Positions 1 to 6,241 of a DNA stretch of 9,580 nucleotides are shown in pieces. Location of the stretch: positions 1 through 9,580 of the forward strand of contig JAUVQZ010000108.1 of NCBI GenBank assembly GCA_030597865.1. The letters run 5' to 3'. The notes below the pieces were generated by a model. It was not told the DNA's origin. It did no database searches and was given only the letters and a program-made list of their open reading frames with translations. Source of the DNA: Pseudomonadota bacterium. GTDB lineage: Bacteria; Desulfobacterota; Desulfobulbia; Desulfobulbales; SURF-16. Position 1 is the first letter of the stretch. Every line of letters starts with the position of its first letter. Both the position numbers and the translations under genes were made by a program.

Positions 1-381
1 CTCATCGTCCTGGTCCTTAACCTGCAGGACACCCTGGAAGACCCCATTAACCGCGCCAAGATCAACGGCACCTACAGCGATTTCAGCAAGATCAACCCCT
101 ACCTGATCTATTCGGAAGAGCAGAATGTCTCCTCCGACATCATCGGTACGCCGGCGGCGGCCGCCATTATCGAGGGCACCGAAACCCATACCCGCACCGC
201 AGCCATCCGGGTCAATATGGATCGTCTGGGCTGCGCCGGCAAGGGTGACGCCAACGAACCCAACTTCCTCAGTGTACCGGTGACCCAGGCCGTCATTTAC
301 GGCTGGTACGATAATGAGCTGGGCAGCTACACCAACATGCTGGCGGACCGGACTATCACCATTGCCGACCAGATGGTGTGA
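1..381 (+). CDS. gap: Glyceraldehyde-3-phosphate dehydrogenase, C-terminal part (5' end outside window)
   Basis: The first 126 codons visible read in frame 1 to a TGA at 379-381 and form the C-terminal part of a phosphorylating glyceraldehyde-3-phosphate dehydrogenase. The enzyme interconverts glyceraldehyde-3-phosphate and 1,3-bisphosphoglycerate with NAD(P) in the cytosol. The segment VTQAVIYGWYDNELGSYTNM contains the family's conserved WYDNE stretch near the C-terminus. The variant continuing LGSYTNML, rather than the common MGYSNR, is one I associate with a GAPDH subgroup found in some proteobacteria; this is memory, not a search. The NAD-binding half and the catalytic Cys lie upstream of the window. 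The next gene overlaps the stop by 4 bp, and pgk and tpiA follow, which supports the identification by pathway context. The subgroup is uncertain; GAPDH membership is not. Confidence 0.93.
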   Translation, partial: LIVLVLNLQDTLEDPINRAKINGTYSDFSKINPYLIYSEEQNVSSDIIGTPAAAAIIEGTETHTRTAAIRVNMDRLGCAGKGDANEPNFLSVPVTQAVIYGWYDNELGSYTNMLADRTITIADQMV

Positions 382-845
382 CCCACATCACCATAACCAC
401 CATGGCGCCAGATGATGTGGCTGAGGCGGTCCAGCTCGACAGTGACAACCTGTCCCCCTGGGCTGCCTCCCATTTCAAGGACCAGTTAGGGCAGGATCAC
501 AGCTGGCAATTTATCGCCCGCTCCACAAAAAACCAGGCACTGCTCGGTTATATCTGCGGCCAAAACCTTGTTGACGAGGGTGAGATCCATAAAATAGCCG
601 TCACCAAGGCCTTTCAGCGCCAGCATATCGGCCATCGCCTCCTTGACCACGCCCTTGGCTTTCTTAAAAAAAACAATGTCCTTTCCTGCTTTCTTGAGCT
701 GCGCGCCGCAAACCTGCCCGCCCAACAGCTTTATCAATCATTTGGTTTCAGCCCCTGTGGTCGTAGAAAAAAATACTACAACTCCCCCTGTGAGGATGCT
801 ATCATCATGAGATTACGGCCCCAGCAGAGTATTTCACTGTCCTGA
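378..845 (+). CDS. rimI: GNAT-family N-acetyltransferase, RimI-type (ribosomal protein S18 alanine acetyltransferase)
   Basis: A 155-residue single-domain GNAT protein. The RimI signature is the C-terminal half: LELRAAN at 106-112, LYQSFGF at 118-124 and GRRKKYY at 128-134. E107 and Y119 match the positions of the catalytic Glu and Tyr described for RimI. RimI acetylates the N-terminal alanine of ribosomal protein S18. The acetyl-CoA loop reads QRQHIGHRLL (80-89), so the first Gly of the usual QxxGxG is His83, a mild oddity. The start chosen is GTG 378 because it overlaps the gap stop as GTGA, an arrangement typical of translational coupling. An in-frame ATG at 402 (residue 9) is possible; neither has a clear Shine-Dalgarno. 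Finding rimI inside a glycolytic cluster is not the classical arrangement. Other GNAT substrates cannot be excluded. Confidence 0.87.
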   Translation: MTHITITTMAPDDVAEAVQLDSDNLSPWAASHFKDQLGQDHSWQFIARSTKNQALLGYICGQNLVDEGEIHKIAVTKAFQRQHIGHRLLDHALGFLKKNNVLSCFLELRAANLPAQQLYQSFGFSPCGRRKKYYNSPCEDAIIMRLRPQQSISLS

Positions 846-883
846 TCCCGGCCCTTTCCTCGCTTTTTATCTGGAGAATTTCT

Positions 884-2068
884 GTGAAAAATATTCGCGA
901 CATTGACATTAAAGACAAAAAGCTTCTCATCCGTGTTGACTTTAATGTTCCCCTGGACAGCCTGGGGAATATCACCGATGACATCCGTATCCGCGGCGTC
1001 CTGCCCACCATCAACCATGCCCTGGATGAGCATGCAAAAATCATCATCATGTCCCATATGGGCCGGCCCAAGGGCCAGCGCCAGGAGAAATTCAGCCTTG
1101 CCCCTGCAGCCAAGCGCCTGGGCCGCCTGATCAACAAAGAGGTAACACTCGCCCAGGACTGCATTGGCAATGGGGTGGAAGAGATGGTTGCCGCCATGCA
1201 ACCTGGAGATGTTATCCTCCTGGAGAACCTGCGTTTTTATAATGACGAGCAGGACAACAACCCTGAATTTGCCGCAAAACTTGCCAAGCTTGCCGACATC
1301 TATATCAATGACGCCTTTGCCGTTGCCCATCGGGCCCATGCCTCGGTGGTGGGGATCACCGACCATATGGAGATCTGTGCGGCAGGCTTCCTGCTCCAAA
1401 AAGAGATGGATTATTTCCATCGCTCCGTTGCCGATCCAAGGCGACCCCTGGTGGCCATTATCGGCGGCGCCAAGGTTTCCAGTAAACTCGGAGCCCTGCG
1501 CAACCTCATGGACAGGGTGGACAAGATGATTATCGGCGGCGCCATGGCCAACACCTTTCTCAAGGCCATGGGCTACCAGGTCGGCAAATCCCTGGTGGAA
1601 GAAGACCTCATAGATACCGCCAAAAGCCTGATGGACAAAGCCCAGCGCCAAAACGTCAAGATATATCTGCCGGTGGACTGCATTGTTGCCGACAAATTCG
1701 CTCCTGATGCCGAGACCAAGCAGACCACGGCCCAGGAGGTTCCAGCCGAATGGATGATACTTGATATCGGCCCGGCCTCCACCACCCTGTTTAACGAGGC
1801 CCTGGAATCGGCCAAGACCATTATCTGGAATGGCCCCATGGGCGCCTTTGAGATGGATGCCTTTTCCCGGGGCACCATGGCCATGGTTTCCCACGTGGCC
1901 GCCTCCCACGCCCTGACCATTGTCGGCGGCGGCGACACAGACGTGGCCGTTCACAAGGCCGGTGAGAGCAACAACATCTCCTATATGTCCACCGGTGGCG
2001 GCGCCTTTCTCATGCTCATGGAAGGCAAAAAACTCCCCGGTGTTGTGGCCCTAAACAATAAAGCCTAA
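884..2068 (+). CDS. pgk: Phosphoglycerate kinase
   Basis: Full-length 394-residue phosphoglycerate kinase, the normal size for bacteria. It transfers phosphate between 1,3-bisphosphoglycerate and ADP in the cytosol, following GAPDH in glycolysis or gluconeogenesis. Visible signatures are RVDFNVPLD (17-25), HMGRPKG (58-64), LLENLRFYNDE (112-122), AHRAHAS (148-154), GGAKVSSKLGAL (194-205), NGPMGAFE (316-323) and GGGDT (348-352). The nucleotide-side STGGGA loop is at 369-374. Together these cover both the substrate and the nucleotide lobes. The start is GTG 884, preceded by GGAG at 873-876 with a 7-nt spacer. It lies 38 bp after rimI, with no obvious promoter in the gap, and 13 bp before the likely tpiA start, so it is probably cotranscribed with both. 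The AFAVAHRAHAS stretch differs slightly from the common AFGTAHRAHAS but keeps the core. Confidence 0.98.
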   Translation: MKNIRDIDIKDKKLLIRVDFNVPLDSLGNITDDIRIRGVLPTINHALDEHAKIIIMSHMGRPKGQRQEKFSLAPAAKRLGRLINKEVTLAQDCIGNGVEEMVAAMQPGDVILLENLRFYNDEQDNNPEFAAKLAKLADIYINDAFAVAHRAHASVVGITDHMEICAAGFLLQKEMDYFHRSVADPRRPLVAIIGGAKVSSKLGALRNLMDRVDKMIIGGAMANTFLKAMGYQVGKSLVEEDLIDTAKSLMDKAQRQNVKIYLPVDCIVADKFAPDAETKQTTAQEVPAEWMILDIGPASTTLFNEALESAKTIIWNGPMGAFEMDAFSRGTMAMVSHVAASHALTIVGGGDTDVAVHKAGESNNISYMSTGGGAFLMLMEGKKLPGVVALNNKA

Positions 2069-2081
2069 GCGAGGAATGCCC

Positions 2082-2840
2082 ATGGAAAGAATACCCCTGC
2101 TGGCCGGCAACTGGAAGATGTTCACCACTGTGGCCGAGGCCACAGAGCTTGCCCGCGCCATTGCCGCTGGACCCCTGCCGGACGGCCGCCAGGTACTGCT
2201 GGCCCCATCAGCTCCGGCCCTGACTGCCGTGGGTGACGTCCTGAGTGGCACCGGTATCGAACTTGCCTCCCAGAATATCTGCTGGGAGGAGAAGGGGGCC
2301 TTCACCGGTGAGATCTCCCCCCTCCTGCTCAAAGAGGCCGGCGGCACCATGGCCATTATCGGCCACTCCGAACGGCGGCAGATCTTTGCCGAGGACAATG
2401 ATCTCATCAACAAACGGCTCCGGGGCGCCCTGGGTTATGACATCCTGCCCATTCTCTGCATCGGCGAGACCCTGGAGGAGAGGGAGGAGAACGCCACCAT
2501 GGCCGTCCTTGAAAAACAGCTGCGCCAGGGCCTTGACCAGGTCACCATCACGACCGGCGACCAACTCATTGTCGCCTATGAGCCGGTGTGGGCCATTGGC
2601 ACCGGCAAGACCGCCTCGGCCGCCCAGGCCCAGGAGACCCATGGGTTCTGCCGTACCCTGCTGGCGGATATTTTCGACAAAGCTATTGCCCAGCAAATAA
2701 GAATATTGTATGGTGGCTCGGTCAATCCGGCTAATGTTGATGAACTCATGAACCAGACTGATGTGGACGGTGCCCTGGTTGGCGGTGCCGCCCTCAAGGC
2801 AGAATCATTTCTGCGCATTATAAATTTTAAAACGTTGTAA
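2082..2840 (+). CDS. tpiA: Triosephosphate isomerase
   Basis: A 252-residue triosephosphate isomerase, the standard length, interconverting dihydroxyacetone phosphate and glyceraldehyde-3-phosphate in the cytosol. Active-site motifs are in canonical order: GNWKMF with N10 and K12, IGHSERR with the electrophilic His95, AYEPVWAIGTGK with the catalytic Glu167 and the mobile loop after it, and the phosphate-binding YGGSVNPAN (210-218). The start is taken as ATG 2082, because GAGG at 2071-2074 is then 7 nt upstream. The ATG at 2076, which would add two residues, lies only 1 nt from that site. The gene directly follows pgk and ends 6 bp before secG. Nothing is missing and it is presumably fully functional. 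Confidence 0.97.
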   Translation: MERIPLLAGNWKMFTTVAEATELARAIAAGPLPDGRQVLLAPSAPALTAVGDVLSGTGIELASQNICWEEKGAFTGEISPLLLKEAGGTMAIIGHSERRQIFAEDNDLINKRLRGALGYDILPILCIGETLEEREENATMAVLEKQLRQGLDQVTITTGDQLIVAYEPVWAIGTGKTASAAQAQETHGFCRTLLADIFDKAIAQQIRILYGGSVNPANVDELMNQTDVDGALVGGAALKAESFLRIINFKTL

Positions 2841-2846
2841 AAAAAT

Positions 2847-3218
2847 ATGACCACGTTTCTGACAATTACCCACATTCTTGTCTGCCTGTTTCTGATTGGC
2901 ATCGTCCTCCTCCAGCAGGGCAAGGGTGCGGATATGGGGGCCACATTTGGCGGAGGCTCCAACCAGACGGTCTTTGGCGCTGACGGACCCATGCCCATGT
3001 TGAGCAAGATCACCACTGCCTCAGCGATTATTTTCATGGTCACCAGCCTATCATTGGCCTATATTTCGGCCCATGATTCTTCCAGCTCGCTGATGAATCA
3101 AATTTCCGTGCCAAATCAAAATGAAAGTGGTATAGAAAAAACCATTCAGTCAGCCCCTGATGTCACAAGCCAGACTGAACAACCTGCACCGCTGAGCCAA
3201 GGGGCTGCAGGGAATTAA
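2847..3218 (+). CDS. secG: Preprotein translocase subunit SecG
   Basis: A 123-residue SecG, the small inner-membrane subunit of the SecYEG translocon that assists cycling of the SecA-driven channel. Two hydrophobic segments are visible, about residues 4-22 and 50-70. Between them lies the family signature LLQQGKGADMGATFGGG (21-37) followed by NQTVFG. The tail from about 75 is polar, rich in Ser, Gln and Pro, and probably unstructured; such tails vary between species. The start ATG 2847 follows tpiA by 6 bp. No Shine-Dalgarno is seen in the A-rich stretch before it, so translation may depend on readthrough or reinitiation from tpiA. The order tpiA-secG-tRNA-Leu is a common bacterial arrangement and supports the call. 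Confidence 0.95.
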   Translation: MTTFLTITHILVCLFLIGIVLLQQGKGADMGATFGGGSNQTVFGADGPMPMLSKITTASAIIFMVTSLSLAYISAHDSSSSLMNQISVPNQNESGIEKTIQSAPDVTSQTEQPAPLSQGAAGN

Positions 3219-3236
3219 AAGAGTTTTAGAATTGTT

Positions 3237-3322
3237 GCCGAAGTGGTGGAATTGGTAGACACGCTATCTTGAGGGGGTAGTGGCCCACGGCCGTGCGAGT
3301 TCGATTCTCGCCTTCGGCACCA
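3237..3322 (+). tRNA. tRNA-Leu(GAG)
   Basis: An 86-nt class II tRNA. The acceptor stem GCCGAAG (3237-3243) pairs perfectly with CTTCGGC (3312-3318). Discriminator A is at 3319 and CCA (3320-3322) is encoded. The anticodon stem CTATC/GGTAG (3264-3268, 3276-3280, one T-G pair) encloses loop TTGAGGG, giving anticodon GAG at 3271-3273, which reads CUC and CUU leucine codons. The long variable arm pairs GGCC (3282-3285) with GGCC (3289-3292). The T arm GCGAG/CTCGC (3295-3299, 3307-3311) holds loop TTCGATT. Variable arm, discriminator A and anticodon all agree with leucine. It begins 18 bp after secG and is probably processed from the same transcript. Confidence 0.97.
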
Positions 3323-3332
3323 TTTGTATAAC

Positions 3333-3350
3333 CGTTATCATCCGATAACG
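3333..3350 (+). other. Perfect 7-bp hairpin between tRNA-Leu and the terminator
   Basis: CGTTATC (3333-3339) and GATAACG (3344-3350) form a perfect inverted repeat around a 4-nt loop, 10 nt after the tRNA CCA end and 6 nt before the terminator stem. There is no T tract, so it is not a terminator alone. It may be a processing or stability element in the tRNA trailer. The structure is seen; the role is inferred. Confidence 0.5.
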
Positions 3351-3356
3351 TCTGAT

Positions 3357-3392
3357 AAACCCCGTTAGCTTAGGCTTTCGGGGTTTTCTTTT
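3357..3392 (+). terminator. Rho-independent terminator of the gap-rimI-pgk-tpiA-secG-tRNA-Leu transcript
   Basis: AAACCCCG (3357-3364) pairs perfectly with CGGGGTTT (3379-3386). The 14-nt loop can add an inner AGC/GCT helix. A T-rich run, TTTTCTTTT (3384-3392), follows immediately. This is a textbook intrinsic terminator and marks the end of the upstream transcription unit. Confidence 0.88.
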
Positions 3393-3433
3393 GTCCGGTG
3401 CCACCCATCTGACCTTCATCCACCCCCCGTTAT

Positions 3434-3462
3434 TTACCACAGTTTACAACCTGTGATATAGT
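3434..3462 (+). promoter_or_regulatory. Putative sigma-70 promoter with extended -10 for the dikinase-like gene
   Basis: The -35 candidate TTACCA (3434-3439, 4 of 6 to TTGACA) is separated by exactly 17 bp from the -10 candidate TATAGT (3457-3462, 5 of 6 to TATAAT). TG at 3454-3455 makes the -10 extended. It sits between the upstream terminator and the next gene, where a promoter is needed, and predicts a start near 3469. No transcript data support it. Confidence 0.55.
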
Positions 3463-3480
3463 CTCTCCTTGGTATGGATC

Positions 3481-3496
3481 GGCCGCCTTGGCGGCC
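3481..3496 (+). repeat. Leader hairpin 1
   Basis: GGCCGCC (3481-3487), TT, GGCGGCC (3490-3496) is a perfect 7-bp GC-only inverted repeat with a 2-nt centre. It could form a hairpin or act as a DNA dyad. It lies about 12 nt after the predicted transcription start and 45 nt before the likely TTG start codon. There is no T tract, so simple termination is unlikely. Confidence 0.5.
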
Positions 3497-3512
3497 TGCC
3501 CGGTACACATCA

Positions 3513-3527
3513 GCCACCTTCGGTGGC
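3513..3527 (+). repeat. Leader hairpin 2, next to the ribosome binding site
   Basis: GCCACC (3513-3518), TTC, GGTGGC (3522-3527) is a perfect 6-bp hairpin, extendable by CAG/CTG with a one-base bulge. It ends 2 nt before the Shine-Dalgarno GGAGG (3530-3534), and the extended form would reach its first G at 3530, so it could influence ribosome loading. The structure is seen; the effect is inferred. Confidence 0.45.
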
Positions 3528-3540
3528 CTGGAGGCGAGGC

Positions 3541-6087
3541 TTGGCTCTCAAACTTTTTAAGCATTGGACATCAAAACTGCTCTGCCCGGGAACATTCCTC
3601 CGGGACAACTACGCCATGTTCAAAAAGCTCCTTGAACATGACAGGCGCTGCCATGAGCTGATCGCCGAGCTTGAGGATATTTATTACAACGAAAAGAAGG
3701 TTGATATAAAGCGTATCGAAAAGCGCTATGCCGAGCTGTCAACGGCCGTTGCCACCATTATTACCTGTCTCACCCACATGTCTCCGGTCGCCTATAACAA
3801 CCTGCGTGACTATTTTCAGAAAATAGACGCCTACATCCATTATATCTTCACCCCACCCACACGCCAAACCCCAGCACCATTTACAATCCCCCTCAGCGCC
3901 ATAGACATTGACGACCGCCAGATGGCAGGGGACAAGGCCTTTAATCTGGCCATGCTCCTGAACAATCTCGACCTGAAGGTCCCCTCCGGTTTTGTGATCT
4001 CCACCGCTGCCTTCCATGCCTTTCTTGAGCACAACAATCTGCAAATGGTCATTGATGAACGGCTGGCCCGGCTCGACATAACTAAAGCCGAATCCCTCCA
4101 GCGTTTTTCTGACGAGATCAGCGCCCTTGTTGGCAACGCTGAGATCCCGCCGGCCATAGCCGAGACCATTATCGCCTCCTTTGCGGCCCTGCAGAAAAAA
4201 CATGGAGCCGCCGTCCAGGTCGCCATGCGCAGCAGCGCCGGCCTCGAGGACAGCGAGACCTCCTTTGCCGGACAGTACAAGAGCGAACTCCATGTGGATC
4301 GCGACTCCCTCCTGGCCGCCTATAAAAGGGTGGTGGCCAGCAAATACTCGCCCCGCGCCCTCTACTACCGGATCAACAACGGCCTCTCCGACCTCGACAC
4401 CCCCATGGCAGTCCTGGTCATTGTCATGGTGGATGCCGTGGCCAGCGGCGTTATCTATACGGCAGACCCGGCCACCGCCTCCACCCAGACCATGGCAATC
4501 CACTCCCTCTGGGGCCTTGGCGAGTTATTGGTGGGTGGGGAGGTATCACCTGATACCGTTTTCCTTGCCAGGGAACCCTCCCCCCATATTATCGAGCGGC
4601 GGCTGGCTGATAAATTTAAGGAGATGACGGCAGGCCCCAAAGGATCGGTGCAAATTAACGATGTTGATGAACAACGGCGACGTACGGCCTCACTGGCTGA
4701 CCGTGACGCCCTGGAGCTTGCCAGCATCGCCCTGGAGATCGAGGCTTTTTACGGCGAGCCCCAGGATATCGAGTGGTGCCAAGACCATGGCAAGTCCCCC
4801 TATATCCTCCAGGCAAGGCCCCTGAGATGCGAGACAAAACAGGCCCGCCAGGACCTGCCCGCAGAAATAAAGATCAGCGCCCCCCTCCTCTTTGAGGGGG
4901 GAGAATGTGCCTCGTCCGGGCTGGCCAGCGGCCGCCTCTTCCTCCTGGAGAATGACCAGCAGCTCAATGATGTCCCGGCCGGTTCGATACTCGTGACCCA
5001 GTGCACCTTGCCCATCTATGTCAGGGTGATGGACAGGCTGGAGGCCATCATCAGCGAACGGGGCAGTGTGGCCGGTCATTTTTCCTCGGTGGCCAGGGAG
5101 TTTGGCCTGCCTGCCCTTGTCAATGCCGGCCCTGCCGTCCGCCAGCTCCAACATGGCACAGAGGTGACGATCTGCGCCCACAAAAGGACCATCTATCAAG
5201 GCCTTACTCCCCTGCCGCCCCGCCCGGCCCTGGCCAGAAAAGACAAAAACCCCTTCAGGCGTAAACTTAAATACATCCTGGGCTTTGTCTCCCCCCTGAC
5301 CCTTATTGACACCGGGGCCCCTAACTTCAGCCCGGAGGGGTGCCGCTCCCTGCATGATATCATCCGCTTCAGCCATGAAAAGGGCATGCAGGAGATGTTT
5401 GCCACCGGCGACAGGTGGGGAACACGGCCCCACGGTGCCAAAAAGATGATTTCAGCGATCCCCATGACGGTCTATGTCCTGGACGTGGGCAAGGGACTGG
5501 TGGACGCGGCCCGCAACCGGGAGGAAATATCCCTCTCTGAAATCCACTGCCTGGCCATGCATGCCGTCTGGGCCGGGCTTTGCCATCCAGGTATCGACTG
5601 GGGCCAACAGTGCCATTTTGATTGGAAGAGCTTTGACAACGTGGCCCTGGCCGGCGGCATAGCAAGCAAAAACGCCGATGCCTTTGCCAGCTATGCCATC
5701 ATCTCCCACGACTATCTCAACCTGAACATGCGCTTTGGCTACCACTTTACAGTGCTGGACACCCTCTGCGGCCCGGATGCCAACAACAACTACATCATCC
5801 TCCGCTTTGCCGGTGGCGGCGGCGACTTTAAGGGCAGAACCCTGCGGGTTGAGTTTGTGACCCGGGCCCTTGTCCGCCTGGGCTTTAGCGTCGAGAGCAG
5901 GGGCGATCTCAATGATGCCCGCCTCAGCCACCAGGAGCATGATCTGATCAGGGACAAGCTGAACATGGTGGGGCGCCTGCTCGGCGTCACCCGCCTCCTG
6001 GATATGACCCTCAAAAATGAAGAAATGGTGGAAGGATATCTAGCTGATTTCTTTGTAGAAAAATATGATTTTGCCCCGCAAAATTGA
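3541..6087 (+). CDS. PEP-synthase / pyruvate-phosphate-dikinase superfamily protein with an atypical C-terminal domain
   Basis: An 848-residue protein when started at TTG 3541, chosen because GGAGG (3530-3534) lies 6 nt upstream. The frame stays open to TTG 3469, and ATG 3616 is an alternative. Residues 1-110 look helical and family-specific. Residues about 125-430 are the ATP-binding domain: GDKAFNLAMLL (130-140), AMRSSAGLEDSETSFAGQY (228-246), GVIYTADP (303-310), GLGELLVGGEVSPDTV (325-340) and DIEWC...ILQARPL (409-428). Residues about 450-560 are the swivel domain; GHFSSVAREFGLPAL (512-526) puts His513 where dikinases carry phosphohistidine, although preceding residues (GSVAG) are unusual. 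From about 565 on I see no PEP/pyruvate TIM barrel; the segment contains PEGCRSLHDI, GDRWGTRPHGAKKM and FAGGGGD. The acceptor substrate is therefore unknown; calling it PEP synthase would be over-reach. A phosphatase gene follows. Confidence 0.82.
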   Translation: MALKLFKHWTSKLLCPGTFLRDNYAMFKKLLEHDRRCHELIAELEDIYYNEKKVDIKRIEKRYAELSTAVATIITCLTHMSPVAYNNLRDYFQKIDAYIHYIFTPPTRQTPAPFTIPLSAIDIDDRQMAGDKAFNLAMLLNNLDLKVPSGFVISTAAFHAFLEHNNLQMVIDERLARLDITKAESLQRFSDEISALVGNAEIPPAIAETIIASFAALQKKHGAAVQVAMRSSAGLEDSETSFAGQYKSELHVDRDSLLAAYKRVVASKYSPRALYYRINNGLSDLDTPMAVLVIVMVDAVASGVIYTADPATASTQTMAIHSLWGLGELLVGGEVSPDTVFLAREPSPHIIERRLADKFKEMTAGPKGSVQINDVDEQRRRTASLADRDALELASIALEIEAFYGEPQDIEWCQDHGKSPYILQARPLRCETKQARQDLPAEIKISAPLLFEGGECASSGLASGRLFLLENDQQLNDVPAGSILVTQCTLPIYVRVMDRLEAIISERGSVAGHFSSVAREFGLPALVNAGPAVRQLQHGTEVTICAHKRTIYQGLTPLPPRPALARKDKNPFRRKLKYILGFVSPLTLIDTGAPNFSPEGCRSLHDIIRFSHEKGMQEMFATGDRWGTRPHGAKKMISAIPMTVYVLDVGKGLVDAARNREEISLSEIHCLAMHAVWAGLCHPGIDWGQQCHFDWKSFDNVALAGGIASKNADAFASYAIISHDYLNLNMRFGYHFTVLDTLCGPDANNNYIILRFAGGGGDFKGRTLRVEFVTRALVRLGFSVESRGDLNDARLSHQEHDLIRDKLNMVGRLLGVTRLLDMTLKNEEMVEGYLADFFVEKYDFAPQN

Positions 6088-6144
6088 TGATCCCGTAAAA
6101 AGTCGCTGGCATCAAAACCATGTGACGTTAAATCATTGAGATAA

Positions 6145-6159
6145 CCACTGTACAGGTGG
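6145..6159. promoter_or_regulatory. Palindromic site centred on CTGTACAG
   Basis: CTGTACAG (6148-6155) is a perfect 8-bp palindrome, extended by CCA (6145-6147) and TGG (6157-6159) with one extra G. It lies 83 bp before the phosphatase start in the intergenic gap. Such dyads are typical of operators, but no regulator is identified and no clear promoter hexamers accompany it. Confidence 0.25.
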
Positions 6160-6188
6160 CCGGACCGGACTTTTCGAAGGTCTCGTAA

Positions 6189-6205
6189 CCTCGCTATCTG
6201 CGAGG
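6189..6205 (+). repeat. Hairpin upstream of the phosphatase gene
   Basis: CCTCGC (6189-6194) and GCGAGG (6200-6205) are perfect inverted repeats around a 5-nt loop, 36 bp before the next start codon. No T tract follows, so it is not an intrinsic terminator on the + strand. It may be mRNA leader structure or part of the possible repeat element spanning this gap. Confidence 0.4.
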
Positions 6206-6241
6206 CCATCAAATTTCATCCCCCTAAAACGAGGCCTGGCC

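Larger units (their letters stand above)
6084..6212. repeat. Possible small intergenic element with short imperfect terminal inverted repeats
   Basis: TTGATG at 6084-6089 is matched by CATCAA at 6207-6212, with weaker inverted similarity continuing inward. AAAAGTC (6098-6104) and GACTTTT (6168-6174) form a second inverted pair. The left end includes the stop codon of the dikinase-like gene. The layout recalls short interspersed elements in deltaproteobacterial intergenic regions, but with a single copy visible this is tentative. The 154-bp gap otherwise holds the two dyads listed separately and no gene. Confidence 0.22.

Noticed and set aside
776..1954. 392-residue open frame on the - strand opposite pgk
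   Set aside because: It lies fully antisense to a certain pgk, is Gly/His-rich low-complexity-like sequence, and has no recognisable motif. It is an antisense shadow of GC-biased codons.
3237..3350. tRNA 3' end as a phage or island attachment site
   Set aside because: No integrase, no second copy of the tRNA 3' end in the window, and the flanking genes are ordinary or at least not clearly mobile.
3443..3460. TTTACA / GATATA as a promoter pair
   Set aside because: The two boxes are only 6 bp apart; the TTACCA-17-TATAGT pair with extended -10 fits much better.
3469..3540. N-terminal extension of the dikinase-like protein from TTG 3469
   Set aside because: It would begin at about the predicted transcription start, has no Shine-Dalgarno, and translates through two hairpins. 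TTG 3541 has GGAGG at good spacing.
4690..5433. 247-residue open frame on the - strand opposite the dikinase-like gene (also 3739-4503)
   Set aside because: No domain signature, start or ribosome binding site stands out, and the + strand carries the dikinase motifs.
3541..6087. Plain annotation as phosphoenolpyruvate synthase (ppsA)
   Set aside because: The PEP/pyruvate barrel with its catalytic signatures is not visible, so the specific reaction is not supported.
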